Origin: Bacillus sp. 491mf
GTDB taxonomy: Bacteria; Bacillota; Bacilli; Bacillales; Bacillaceae_G
Direction of reading: 5' to 3'
Length of the DNA: 64,000 nucleotides
NCBI RefSeq assembly: GCF_900112415.1
Contig: NZ_FOLV01000009.1
Location: forward strand, 81,768-145,767
This document shows, in pieces, positions 25,159 to 34,468 of the stretch. Made by a program: the position numbers and the translations under genes. The notes beneath the pieces were generated by a model that had not been told where the DNA came from, made no database searches, and saw only the letters and a program-made list of their open reading frames with translations. Every line of letters begins with the position of its first letter. The stretch's first letter is position 1.

Positions 25159-27441
25159 ATGATTACATCTGCGCAAACTCCTTCATTAACAGAAACAATG
25201 AAAGAGTGGCATGAAGCGTTAGCATTTGAAATTAAACATTGGAAGACAGTTGGTGGAAGTAAATTATCCATTATAAATGGACGTTTTTTATATACAGATT
25301 ATGAAAGTAGTGTTTATGTATTTCAACTCATTTCTGAAGTAAGTTTACCAGACGGAACACCGATTCGAATTGAATTTGACGGTGAGGAAGCAACTGGGGA
25401 AGTACTATCTGTTCAAGGCTTAGACATTGAAGTCAAACTCAATTGTTATATGCAGCAACATATACAGGAAGCGGCGTTGTACAGTGAGCCGTGGCAGCTT
25501 TTAGAACAGTTGCAAGAACGTTTAAAAGAAGTAAGAAAAGATAAACAAAGGCGTCAGCGCGTGAAACGGTTACTACAAGGAACGAGTGAACCAAAACATA
25601 TTGCGAAAATGAAAACAGTGAAAAATGAACTTGCATACCGTGCTTTTTATAATGCAACAACGTACGTTTGGGGACCACCAGGAACCGGAAAATCATACAA
25701 TTTATCACGCATTATTGCAACGCATTATCAAAGTGGAAAATCTGTTCTTGTATTAGCTCATAGTAACGCAGCGGTTGATGTATTAATGGGCGAAGTAACA
25801 AGGCAAATTGAGAAAAAAGAAAAGTGGGTACCGGGAGATGTGATTCGGTATGGTTTTAGTCAAAATGACCAAATTCGTAATCATGAAACGTTACTAACTA
25901 CGCGATTAGTGGAATCAACAAATGAAGAATGGGAAGAAGAAAGGCTTTATTTAGAAGAATTAAGACAAGAATTAAGACAAAAAATTCTTTCTTATAAAGC
26001 GACTTCTGCTGAAAAGAGAAAAATGCAGGAAATAGAAGGAGATCTTCGCAAGCAAAAAGCAAAAGTGAAAGAGGTTGAAAAAGAGTATATTGAAAATGCA
26101 AAAGTCATTGGGGCAACATTATCGAAATGTGCAATCGATTCACTTGTTTATGAAAGAACGTTTGACCTTGTAGTCGTAGATGAAGTAAGTATGGCATATG
26201 TTCCGCAAATTGCATTAGCAGCTTCTTTAGGAAAACGTATTGTAGTGTGCGGAGACTTTTTACAATTACCACCAATTGCCTTATCAAACCATGAACTTGT
26301 GAATAAGTGGCTAAAAGAAGATATGTTTTACCATGCGGGTATAGTAGAAGCGGTAAATGAACGTAAAAAGCATCCGAACTTATACATGTTGCAAGAGCAG
26401 CGTCGTATGCATCCGCATATTTCAAGCTTTACAAACGAATTTATTTATAAAAATGAAGTGTTCAATCATCCTTCTGTTACAGAGCGAGATAAAATAGCGA
26501 CTTTACAGCCTTTCATGAAAGAAGCAGCAGTTTTACTAGATACAAGTAATATGGGCGCTTATTCATTAAAAGACGTAGCATCAAGTTCACGTTATAATAT
26601 TTTTTCTGGACTAATAGCAATGCAGCTTACGCTAATTGGTTTAATGGATGGAATACCGTCAATTGGTATTGTAACTCCATATCGTGCACAGTCGCGTTTT
26701 TTATCAACATGCATTAGGGAATTGCTTCAGAAAACAAAGTTCAAAAATGCGCCTGTACTAGCAGCAACCGTTCATAAATTTCAAGGATCTGAGCGAGATA
26801 TGATTTTATTCGATACAGTTGATAGTTATCCGCAAGAACGGCCGGGTGTGCTATTCTTTGATCAAAAAAATCACCGCCTCGTTAATGTTGCAGTAACGAG
26901 AGCGAGGGGGAAATTTATTCAGCTATCAGATTGTCAGTATATGAGGCAAAATCTTTCGCGAAAACAAGCTTTATCTCATTTAACCTCTCATTTACAAAGG
27001 CAAGGAGATGTGTATGATCGTACAACATCAAGATCAATTCTAGAGCGGAAGATTACGAAAAGATTGCGGTGGTTTGTACAAACAAGCAAAGAAGAAACGA
27101 AAGTATTATTAAAAGATATAATTTTAGCGAAAAAGAAAATTATTATATCCATTCCTAATTCAAGTCGCATGGATAAGAGGGTATGGCAAGCATTAGCACG
27201 TGCAGAAGCATCCGTAATGATCTATACAGAAGCTCAAGTTCCGATAAAAAACGTACAAGTGCATCGTCAAAATAAAGTAATGCCATTTGTTATCATCGAT
27301 GATGAAATCATGTGGATAGGTGCCCCGTTAACATCTCAGATGATCTTTGATGGTAGTCCGGAATTTCCGTATATAACAGCGAGACTACAAGCACCGCAAA
27401 CAATTGGAGTATTAAAAGGGTTTTTAGATATAAAGACATAA
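25159..27441 (+). CDS. SF1 (Upf1/Dna2-like) helicase with PLD-like C-terminal domain
   Basis: About 760 aa. An N-terminal wedge-like region of ~170 residues precedes Walker A GPPGTGKS, motif Ia VLAHSNAAVD, motif II VVDEVSMA, motif III CGDFLQLPP, motif IV/V with TVHKFQGSERD and motif VI VNVAVTRARGKF, in SF1 order. A coiled segment (about residues 265-320, Glu/Lys-rich) interrupts between motifs Ia and II. The last ~110 residues (IIISIPNSSRMDKRVWQALA..., VIIDDEIMWIGAP) resemble a phospholipase-D-fold domain without HKD residues. AAGGAG supports ATG 25159. Likely a nucleic-acid translocase; pathway unknown. Confidence 0.88.
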   Translation: MITSAQTPSLTETMKEWHEALAFEIKHWKTVGGSKLSIINGRFLYTDYESSVYVFQLISEVSLPDGTPIRIEFDGEEATGEVLSVQGLDIEVKLNCYMQQHIQEAALYSEPWQLLEQLQERLKEVRKDKQRRQRVKRLLQGTSEPKHIAKMKTVKNELAYRAFYNATTYVWGPPGTGKSYNLSRIIATHYQSGKSVLVLAHSNAAVDVLMGEVTRQIEKKEKWVPGDVIRYGFSQNDQIRNHETLLTTRLVESTNEEWEEERLYLEELRQELRQKILSYKATSAEKRKMQEIEGDLRKQKAKVKEVEKEYIENAKVIGATLSKCAIDSLVYERTFDLVVVDEVSMAYVPQIALAASLGKRIVVCGDFLQLPPIALSNHELVNKWLKEDMFYHAGIVEAVNERKKHPNLYMLQEQRRMHPHISSFTNEFIYKNEVFNHPSVTERDKIATLQPFMKEAAVLLDTSNMGAYSLKDVASSSRYNIFSGLIAMQLTLIGLMDGIPSIGIVTPYRAQSRFLSTCIRELLQKTKFKNAPVLAATVHKFQGSERDMILFDTVDSYPQERPGVLFFDQKNHRLVNVAVTRARGKFIQLSDCQYMRQNLSRKQALSHLTSHLQRQGDVYDRTTSRSILERKITKRLRWFVQTSKEETKVLLKDIILAKKKIIISIPNSSRMDKRVWQALARAEASVMIYTEAQVPIKNVQVHRQNKVMPFVIIDDEIMWIGAPLTSQMIFDGSPEFPYITARLQAPQTIGVLKGFLDIKT

Positions 27442-27590
27442 AACCATTTTTCTAGACGGTCGAGAGTATCTGACCATGCATAGAAGCGGTCAGGGCCTTT
27501 TTTTGCCACATGCGAAGTTCAAACAAAAGGAGAAAGCAAGTGTAGGATTCTTTTTTTCTGCATAGCAGCAATCTATATGACGGAAAATTA
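27437..27590 (+). repeat. bcr1-like repeat, copy C
   Basis: Matches copies A, B and D at CGAGAGTATCTGACCATGCA, TAGAAGCGGTCAGGGCC, CCACATGCGAAG, AAAGGAGAAAGCAAGTG and TTCTGCATAGCAGCAAT. Here the stem pair is TGACC/GGTCA, fully Watson-Crick, whereas copies A and B have TGGCC/GGTCA. Its left edge (ATAAAACC) overlaps the helicase stop codon, so insertion may have set that protein's C terminus. Confidence 0.75.
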
Positions 27591-27711
27591 AAATGGATTC
27601 ATATAGTTTAGGAAATAAATCAAAAATAACCTCAGACAAAAAGTTCCTGGGGTTATTTGGTGTAAAGGAATGATGTCGAATTTGTCGAATAAATGTTATG
27701 AGGTGAAAGAA

Positions 27712-28524
27712 ATGGAATTGTTAACAGCAATAGATGAAAATTGTAAAGAAGAAATACGATGTTGTTTATATAGGGAAGAGATGTTTCAGACATTAGCGAT
27801 TCAAGGTTTAGAAAATGAACAACTTGGAGAATGGTATGTGGAGAGGGCTGACAATAAAGTAACGAGTATTTTGTATATAAAGGATGAAGGGAATGCATCT
27901 TTTACTACATTTTGGGTAAAAGACAAAACCAAGCTTGAAGTTATCGCACAACAGATTAAGTGTTTGAAAAGAAATTCTATACTTCTTGCTGGGAAGAGTG
28001 AATATGTAGAAAGTATTTTTAAGTATTTAGGGATAAAGAAAGAAATTAGTAGAGATATTCATTATGTATATAGTCAAAAATTGATTCATGATACAGATAT
28101 TTCAATAGTTAGAAAAGCAATTCATAATGAATATGACATATCATACATTCATAAATTTTTTATTCATTTTTTTCAGCCGAGTAGTGAGGAGCAGCTGCAG
28201 CGTTTAATCAATAAAGAAAAAATAAGCAATGATATTGAGAAAGGGATTTTTTTTGTTATGCATGACAATGTTCCAATCGGAGTGGGGAGATATGGAAGTT
28301 ATACAAAGAATTACATTGAATTCACAACATTTTATGTTGAAGAACAATTTCGTGGACAAAAATATGGGGGGATATTATTGTCTTATATGATTTCAGATTG
28401 CTTGAAGCGTGGTAAAACCCCTATTTTACAAACATCTTCTAATAATATCTCGGCTAGAAGTTTATACAAAAAACTTGGTTTTAAAGAAGTAACAGACTAT
28501 AGTTTTACATTTATCATGCATTAA
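27712..28524 (+). CDS. GNAT family N-acetyltransferase
   Basis: About 270 aa. The C-terminal domain (about residues 145-270) has FTTFYVEEQFRGQKYGGILLSYMI, the acetyl-CoA pocket (R/Q-x-x-G-x-G variant), and the terminal ISARSLYKKLGFK. The N-terminal half is a second, degenerate GNAT-like or substrate domain. AGGTGA 5 nt before ATG 27712 favours this start over the upstream ATG at 27670. It is followed by a hairpin with CCCACCTC/GAGGTGGG arms (28541-28580). Substrate unknown. Confidence 0.8.
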   Translation: MELLTAIDENCKEEIRCCLYREEMFQTLAIQGLENEQLGEWYVERADNKVTSILYIKDEGNASFTTFWVKDKTKLEVIAQQIKCLKRNSILLAGKSEYVESIFKYLGIKKEISRDIHYVYSQKLIHDTDISIVRKAIHNEYDISYIHKFFIHFFQPSSEEQLQRLINKEKISNDIEKGIFFVMHDNVPIGVGRYGSYTKNYIEFTTFYVEEQFRGQKYGGILLSYMISDCLKRGKTPILQTSSNNISARSLYKKLGFKEVTDYSFTFIMH

Positions 28525-28590
28525 CGGACAATAAGATTCTCCCACCTCAAGACATAGACAAAAGCAAAGAAGAGAGGTGGGGATAGTTAA

Positions 28591-29422
28591 TTAAGAACAA
28601 GACCAATTTTTTCTTATTTCCTCTGCTACAACCTCTGGATTATCGCAATGTAGCATATGAGTTGTATTAGGAATGCATTTTACGGTTCCTCTTATTTTCT
28701 GCTCAAAAATATTTGCTGTCTTATCTCGGTATTCGTTCCAGCTGCTCGGCAATGTAGCTCTTAGTAATATGATATTGGATGGCAAGTTTTCATAAATATC
28801 TGCTGTTTCGTGTTTATGCATAGCTTTAATAATATTTCCAGCTGTTATGCCTCTTGCGTGCCAATATATTTTATTGTTTTTTTCGAAGCCAAGATCCTTT
28901 ACTGACATTTCTATGAGTGGAGACCACCTTGTATATACTTTTTTTTCACTATTGAAGAACCCTTTCCAATCATCAAACACATATTCTTCAAAATCTTTTT
29001 CATAGTACGCTACTTCTTCTTCCATAGTTTGGTTCTTAAGTCTTTTCGTTTGATAACCGCCATCAATGAGAATGGAACCTTTTACTCTTTTTGGATATTC
29101 CGCTAAATAAAATAATGATACAAAACTTCCCTAAGAATGTGATAAGAAATAAAATTGGCCAATATCAAGATGATCCAATAAGTCATTTAGCCACGTCGCC
29201 AAACGAGGCATTTCGTATTCTTCAGCTTGTTCAAATGGAGCTGTTTTACCGTGTCCAGGCGCATCAATTGCAATTACCCTATACTCCTCTTTAAGTTGCT
29301 CAGCAATTTCGATAAAGCTAAGACTCGTGCCGCCTAATCCGTGTAAACAAAAGATTACAGGGGTATTTTTTCTTCCCCATTCTGTAATATGTACATCTAT
29401 TTTTAATAAAATAACGTTTCAA
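28591..29422 (-). pseudogene. alpha/beta hydrolase, disrupted
   Basis: The minus strand encodes a typical hydrolase: FCLHGLGGTSLSF (oxyanion region), AIDAPGHGKT, then DIGQFYFLSHS and, after the in-frame TAG at 29133-29131, GSFVSLFYLAEYPKR. The TAG falls directly after the nucleophile Ser, where SHSxG needs one more residue; TGG (Trp) to TAG is the simplest change. Near the start, the only plausible start codon (TTG 29422 behind TTTAGGAGG) is in another frame, implying an additional slip in an A-run. The C-terminal part from 29025 remains open and ends with the catalytic His region TTHMLHCDNP. Nonfunctional as it stands. Confidence 0.8.
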
Positions 29423-29521
29423 AATATATTTCCTCCTAAAGTTTTTTTGGTCCAAAGTTTTGAAAATTTATACAATTAATATTATTATATAATTGAAATG
29501 AAAAATAAAGGGGACTGTCCA

Positions 29522-30100
29522 GTGGAAATTGTACATAATCGAGCAAAATTGCAGTTACTATCTATAAATGATGTAAGACCATTGTATGCCATCATTGAAA
29601 AATACCCAGATATTTGGACATATTTAATCGCGAAAATGGATTGCATGGAAGATATGGAAAGATTAGTTGAAGAATCAATAGAAAAGTATAAAAAGAGAAT
29701 TGACCTTCCGTTTACTGTAATTGATCAAACAACAAATGAGATTGTGGGAACGACGCGGCTATACAACGTATCAATTGATTGTAAAACAGCCGAACTTGGG
29801 CATACTTGGTACAGTCCAATTGTACAACGAACAAGTGTAAATACAGAGTGCAAATATATGATGCTTCGCTATGCATTTGAAGAGCTAGGCATGTTACGTG
29901 TCCAAATTAAAACCGATGCTCGTAATGAAAAGTCACAACGAGCAATTGAAAGGTTAGGGGCAGTTAAAGAAGGAGTAACGCGAAATGAACGCCAACTTCC
30001 AAATGGATACGTGAGGGATGCGGTTGTTTATAGTATTATTTCAGCAGATTGGCCAAGTATAAAAGAACAGTTAGAAAATAAATTAATGTGTTATAGGTAG
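29522..30100 (+). CDS. GNAT acetyltransferase, RimJ/RimL type
   Basis: About 192 aa. ELGHTWYSPIVQRTSVNTECKYMMLRYAFE and VQIKTDARNEKSQRAIERLGAVKEGV are the characteristic blocks of RimL-type acetyltransferases, which modify ribosomal protein N termini or small amines. The preferred start is GTG 29522, with AAAGGGG 8 nt upstream; an ATG at 29498 has no such site. It is followed after 12 nt by another GNAT gene, so a two-gene operon is likely. Confidence 0.85.
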   Translation: MEIVHNRAKLQLLSINDVRPLYAIIEKYPDIWTYLIAKMDCMEDMERLVEESIEKYKKRIDLPFTVIDQTTNEIVGTTRLYNVSIDCKTAELGHTWYSPIVQRTSVNTECKYMMLRYAFEELGMLRVQIKTDARNEKSQRAIERLGAVKEGVTRNERQLPNGYVRDAVVYSIISADWPSIKEQLENKLMCYR

Positions 30101-30112
30101 AGGGGGATAAAG

Positions 30113-30610
30113 TTGCCGTATATAGAAACAGAACGTTTAAAAATGATTACTTTCACATTAGAATTAGTAGAGGCTACAATAAAAGGGAATGAGGAGCTTT
30201 CAAAAGTAATTCCTTATAAAGTTTCGAATCAATGGCCAATGCTTGATTATGCGGAAATTTTACCTTGGAAAGCAGAGAGGCTACAGGAAAATCCAGAGAG
30301 TAGTAGGTGGAGTGGTCTTATTATTCATAAAGATGATGATACAATAATTGGTGATATGGGCTGTAAAGGCGGTCCAGATGTAAATGGAATTGTTGAAATA
30401 GGCTATAGTATTGTCCCAGATTACCAAGGAAAAGGATATGCTACAGAAATGGTAAAAGGCCTTGTGGAGTGGTTATTAAATCAGGAGAATATAACGACAA
30501 TTAAGGCGGAATGTTTAACAAGTAATACTGCTTCTGCAAGAGTATTGGAGAAATCTGGTTTTTGTTGTGTGCTACAGGAAGATGATATGAAATATTGGAT
30601 TTTGAAATAA
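30113..30610 (+). CDS. GNAT acetyltransferase, RimJ/RimL type
   Basis: 165 aa with a TTG start behind GAGGGGG. Conserved blocks are IETERLKMI at the N terminus, VEIGYSIVPDYQGKGYATEMV with the Q-G-K-G-Y-A acetyl-CoA loop, and the terminal AECLTSNTASARVLEKSGF. It is co-oriented and 12 nt downstream of another RimL-like gene but is clearly different in sequence. A terminator follows. Target unknown. Confidence 0.88.
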   Translation: MPYIETERLKMITFTLELVEATIKGNEELSKVIPYKVSNQWPMLDYAEILPWKAERLQENPESSRWSGLIIHKDDDTIIGDMGCKGGPDVNGIVEIGYSIVPDYQGKGYATEMVKGLVEWLLNQENITTIKAECLTSNTASARVLEKSGFCCVLQEDDMKYWILK

Positions 30611-30621
30611 CAGTCAAAGAG

Positions 30622-30656
30622 AAATGCCTCCTAGTATGCTAGGGGCATTTTTTTCT
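30622..30656 (+). terminator. terminator of the twin GNAT operon
   Basis: AAATGCCTCCTAG and CTAGGGGCATTT arms, then a T tract, right after the stop codon. Confidence 0.88.
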
Positions 30657-30789
30657 TACAAAATGATTACGTATTTTATATACTTTTTTTTCATGATTCC
30701 ATTCTGCGGAAAAATTCGCTACAATATAGAAGTTGAGAGTTTGAGAGAAATATAAGTTGTTATTGTAAATAGACCATTTTTATATAATT

Positions 30790-30942
30790 TAAAAACATTT
30801 TCTTTTTTGGGGGGACGAGAGCATCTGGCCGCGCATAGAAGCGGTCAAGGCCTTTTCCTACCACATGCAAAGTTTGAAACAAAAGGAGCAAGCATGTAGC
30901 GATTATGTTGAATCTTGCATAGCGGTGACTTAGATGGTGAAA
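30790..30942 (+). repeat. bcr1-like repeat, copy D
   Basis: Shares with copies A-C ACGAGAGCATCTGGCCGCGC, ATAGAAGCGGTCAAGGCC, CCACATGCAAAG, AAAAGGAGCAAGCATGTAG and TTGCATAGCGGTGACTTA. It sits alone in the 30657-31122 intergenic stretch, which otherwise holds nothing I can identify. Confidence 0.75.
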
Positions 30943-31122
30943 AAATGGAACGGATATATCTTAATGTGAAATATAAAAGTCTCTTTTTATTACAATCTCT
31001 ATTATAGAACTGCTTTTAAAGAAGATACCTTCTTTCAGATGAATTCAAATAACAAGTTGACCGATTATTCGATTAAACGAATTTTGTATAAAGTATGTAT
31101 GAGTTACGGGGGCTATAAGTTT

Positions 31123-31752
31123 ATGAAGAAAAAAAGAAGTATAAAATTAAGGGTGGTACAGGCACTCTTATTCATACTTGGTTCCATTATTGTATTTGTC
31201 GGGTATGCGGCGTATGATATTTGGCATTATCGTTCTAAGACAGATCAAGTTAATACAGATGCGGCAGTTGTGCTAGGGGCTGCTTCTTGGAATGGAAAAC
31301 CGTCACCGGTGCTTCGCGAGAGAATTAATCATGCCATTTCTCTCTATCAAAATGGAGATGTTAAAAAAATTATTTTTACAGGTGGTACGAAATTTGAAGC
31401 GGAACTAGAAGAAGCACGTACGTCAAAAATATATGCATTAAAGCATGGTGTGAAGGATGAAGATATTTTAATTGAAACGGAGTCGCGTTTTACTGAAGAG
31501 AATTTAAAAAATGCTCTGCAGATTGGAAAAGATAATGGCATACAAACGTATACAATTGTAAGTGATCCACTTCATATGAAACGAGCGATGCGAATTGCTA
31601 AGCATCTCGGTATGGATGCATATTCTTCACCAACACCAACGTCTGCGTACCGCAGCCTAGACACAGAGTTACCGTTCTTTTTTAAAGAGTTATGTTCTTA
31701 TATTGGTTATGTTGCATCCTTACCTGTTCGGTTTTTCAAGGGTGATGGGTAA
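31123..31752 (+). CDS. DUF218/SanA-YdcF family membrane-anchored protein
   Basis: About 209 aa. One N-terminal transmembrane helix (about residues 12-33) is followed by the DUF218 domain: AAVVLGAASWNGKPSPVLRERI, IIFTGG, and the LIETESRFTEENL and TIVSDPLHMKRAMRIAKHLG blocks. Family members such as SanA affect envelope integrity in enterobacteria; the biochemical role is unresolved. The reading frame extends upstream to 31039, but ATG 31123 has GGGGG upstream and starts the hydrophobic anchor correctly. A strong terminator follows. Confidence 0.85.
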   Translation: MKKKRSIKLRVVQALLFILGSIIVFVGYAAYDIWHYRSKTDQVNTDAAVVLGAASWNGKPSPVLRERINHAISLYQNGDVKKIIFTGGTKFEAELEEARTSKIYALKHGVKDEDILIETESRFTEENLKNALQIGKDNGIQTYTIVSDPLHMKRAMRIAKHLGMDAYSSPTPTSAYRSLDTELPFFFKELCSYIGYVASLPVRFFKGDG

Positions 31753-31755
31753 GGG

Positions 31756-31788
31756 AGATTTCCTAATGTATTAGGAAATCTTTTTTTG
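31756..31788 (+). terminator. terminator of the DUF218 gene
   Basis: GATTTCCTAA-tgta-TTAGGAAATC, 10-bp perfect stem, then seven T. Confidence 0.9.
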
Positions 31789-31959
31789 TTTAAAACATTG
31801 TTTTTATATCGGAATAGTGAGACAATTGAAGTGTAGATTAATATGTTTAAGGAAAAGAATGTGTAAAGTGAAGTATCCATGAACGAAATTTTTGTCGTGT
31901 AATAACTAAAGAGAATTGTATGCATATAATTTTAGGATGACGATGAAAGGATTGATGAA

Positions 31960-33114
31960 ATGGATTTTGTAAGAACGAAAGAGCAACAAGAGCGGCTTAG
32001 TAAATTACAACCATATATCACTCTATTTTCAAAGAGAGAACAGCAGTTAGATAAATTGTATTCATTTCCTTTTGAAAATGTAGTAGATTTAAAGGGAATT
32101 GGGTATACATCATGGACAGTTCCAAAGGACGAAGGTGGGATAGGCATATCCTTATATGATCTTTTACTTTTTCAAGAATACATTGCACAAGGCGATGGTG
32201 CAACGGCACTATGTATGGGATGGCATCTTGGGATTATGCATGAACTTTCAGAAAATCGTTCATGGGATAAGAGAATGTTTTCTTGGCTTTGCAAAAAGGT
32301 GAAAAACGGAGCGCTTATAAACCGTGCTGCAACGGAACGAAACACGGGGAGTCCGACAAGAGGAGGAAGGCTAGAGACAACAGCATTACGAAAAGGAGAT
32401 AAGTGGATTATTTCAGGACAAAAAACATTTACAACAATGGCACCGGTATTAGATTATTTCTTTGTTTCCGCATCTATAGAAGGAACGGAAGAAGTAGGTG
32501 AATTTCTTGTTCCGCGTCATACAGAGGGTGTTTCAATTGAAGAAACGTGGGATAGTGTAGCTATGCGCGGTACAGCAAGTCATGATTTAATTTTAGAACA
32601 AGTAGCAGTTCCGTATAAATATTTTGTTGAGAAAATTTCTCCTCGTAATATAGAAAAGAGAAGAGGATGGCTTCTTCACATTCCGGCTTGTTATCTCGGA
32701 ATTGCCCAAGCAGCGCGGCAGTATGCTTTGCAATTTGCTGCAACGTATCAACCGAATAGTTTGAAAGAGCCGATTGCAATGGTGCCAAATGTGCAAAGAT
32801 TAATAGGAGAAATAGAATTAGAGTTGCTGCAATCCCGTTCGTTTTTATATAGTGTTGCAAAGCGGTATGAAGAAGAAAATAAACAGTGTATGCAAGCCGA
32901 GATGGCTGCGGTGAAGTATACGGTGACAAATGCAGTGATTTCTATAGTTGATAAGGCGATGCGTATCGTCGGAGCAAGGAGTTTATCTGAAAAAAATCCA
33001 TTACACCGTTATTATTTACATGTGCGAGCTGGCCTTCATAATCCTCCAATGGATGATATGACAATTTCATTATTAGCACAGAATGCTTTGCAAGATTTTG
33101 GTGTTAAAAAATAG
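31960..33114 (+). CDS. acyl-CoA dehydrogenase family flavoprotein
   Basis: 384 aa. FAD enzyme of the acyl-CoA dehydrogenase fold: LKGIGYTSWTVPKDEGGIGIS at the N-terminal domain, GALINRAATERNTGSP with the mid-domain flavin contacts, GQKTFTTMA, and the C-terminal helical domain with RIVGARSL. The usual catalytic Glu region cannot be assigned with certainty, so it may be a divergent oxidase or monooxygenase-like member. The ATG follows GAAAGGATTG. Gene stands alone before cutC (59 nt, no terminator). Confidence 0.85.
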   Translation: MDFVRTKEQQERLSKLQPYITLFSKREQQLDKLYSFPFENVVDLKGIGYTSWTVPKDEGGIGISLYDLLLFQEYIAQGDGATALCMGWHLGIMHELSENRSWDKRMFSWLCKKVKNGALINRAATERNTGSPTRGGRLETTALRKGDKWIISGQKTFTTMAPVLDYFFVSASIEGTEEVGEFLVPRHTEGVSIEETWDSVAMRGTASHDLILEQVAVPYKYFVEKISPRNIEKRRGWLLHIPACYLGIAQAARQYALQFAATYQPNSLKEPIAMVPNVQRLIGEIELELLQSRSFLYSVAKRYEEENKQCMQAEMAAVKYTVTNAVISIVDKAMRIVGARSLSEKNPLHRYYLHVRAGLHNPPMDDMTISLLAQNALQDFGVKK

Positions 33115-33173
33115 GTACTACTATCCTTTTTCGTATATAATAAAATGGACAATGTACAAAAAGGAGTTTAAGA

Positions 33174-33854
33174 ATGCTAGAAGTCATCGCAACATGTTTA
33201 GAAGATGCCAAACGGATTGAGCGTGGCGGTGGGAAACGGATCGAATTAATTACAGCTTTTACAGAAGGTGGTCTTACACCAAGCTTTGCGTTAATAAAAA
33301 ACGTGATACGCGCTGTTTCTATTCCGGTGCATGTAATGATTCGTCCGCATGCTAAGTCTTTCGTATATTTTAATGAAGAAATAGAATTAATGAGAGAAGA
33401 TATTCGAGTGGCAAAAGAGCTTGGTGCAGCTGGTGTTGTATTAGGTGTTTTAAATGAAAAGAATGAAATTGATGAAGAAAAGTTAGCAAAATTATTAGAA
33501 GTAGTAGAGGGAATGAACGTGACGTTTCACCGTGCAATTGATGAGATGGCAGATTTAGTAGTAGCTGTCAAAACATTGCGGAAGTTTAAGGAAGTCACAC
33601 ATATTTTAACATCTGGTGGACAAGGGAAAATAGAAGATAACATTTCGCTCTTGCGCCAAATGCACGAGGCAAGTGAAGGGCAAATAGAAATGATTGTTGG
33701 TAGTGGTATCACGAAAGAGAATGTACAACGATTACTACATGAAACAGAGATTACACAAGCTCACGTAGGTACAGCGGTAAGAGAAGAAAAATCGTGCTTT
33801 GGTGAAGTTGTTGTTCAAAATGTACAAGAAATCGCAAAAATGACTAGTTGTTAA
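33174..33854 (+). CDS. cutC: CutC family protein (copper homeostasis)
   Basis: 226 aa, a TIM-barrel protein. MLEVIATCLEDA, GGKRIELI, PVHVMIRPHAKSFVY, GVVLGVL, VTFHRAIDEM and HILTSGG are the conserved CutC blocks in order. The family was linked to copper tolerance in E. coli, although the biochemical activity is still unclear. AAAGGAG precedes ATG. It is 16 nt ahead of the signal peptidase gene, so they are probably cotranscribed. Confidence 0.93.
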   Translation: MLEVIATCLEDAKRIERGGGKRIELITAFTEGGLTPSFALIKNVIRAVSIPVHVMIRPHAKSFVYFNEEIELMREDIRVAKELGAAGVVLGVLNEKNEIDEEKLAKLLEVVEGMNVTFHRAIDEMADLVVAVKTLRKFKEVTHILTSGGQGKIEDNISLLRQMHEASEGQIEMIVGSGITKENVQRLLHETEITQAHVGTAVREEKSCFGEVVVQNVQEIAKMTSC

Positions 33855-33870
33855 AGGAGATAGGGAATAG

Positions 33871-34413
33871 ATGAAAAAGAGTGAAGTTATGTCATGGGTT
33901 AAAAGTATTGCTTTCGCTTTAATTATTGCATTTGTTTGCCGGGCGTTTTTATTTACACCATCGCTTGTGCAAGGAGAATCTATGATGCCAACGCTAGAAA
34001 ACAATGAGAGAATGGTTGTAAATAAAATTGGCTATAGTGTACAAGGATTAGATCGTTTTGAAATTATCGTCTTTCATGGGAATGAAGGTCATGATTTAGT
34101 GAAACGAGTAATTGGATTACCGGGAGACACAATTGAATATAAACACGATATTTTATACGTAAATGGTAAACCAGTTGCTGAACCGTATTTAGATGAATAT
34201 AAAAAGCAGGTATCAGGTGATGTGTTAACTCCTGATTTTACGTTAGAAGGAATAACTGGACAAAAAACTGTTCCAAAAGATTCTGTATTTGTACTAGGAG
34301 ATAATCGTCAAGTATCTAAAGATAGCCGACGATTTGGATTTGTTTCTGAAAAGCAAATTGTTGGAAAAGGTTCAGCAGTATTTTGGCCACTGGAAAATGT
34401 TAGAGCGTTATAA
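33871..34413 (+). CDS. signal peptidase I
   Basis: 180 aa, typical Gram-positive type I signal peptidase. One N-terminal transmembrane helix (about residues 11-29) is followed by the catalytic Ser in VQGESMMPTL, the catalytic Lys in DLVKRVIGLPGDT, and the GDNRQVSKDSRRFG box. It cleaves signal peptides on the outer face of the membrane. B. cereus-group genomes carry several paralogues, so I do not assign a sip number. AAAGGAG precedes ATG and a strong terminator follows. Confidence 0.95.
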   Translation: MKKSEVMSWVKSIAFALIIAFVCRAFLFTPSLVQGESMMPTLENNERMVVNKIGYSVQGLDRFEIIVFHGNEGHDLVKRVIGLPGDTIEYKHDILYVNGKPVAEPYLDEYKKQVSGDVLTPDFTLEGITGQKTVPKDSVFVLGDNRQVSKDSRRFGFVSEKQIVGKGSAVFWPLENVRAL

Positions 34414-34423
34414 TTGTTTTTGG

Positions 34424-34466
34424 AAGGAATCAAAACTTATTTGGAGTTTTGATTCCTTCTTTTATT
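34424..34466 (+). terminator. terminator behind signal peptidase I
   Basis: AAGGAATCAAAAC and GTTTTGATTCCTT arms, 13 bp, with a T-rich tail. Confidence 0.9.
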
Positions 34467-34468
34467 TT

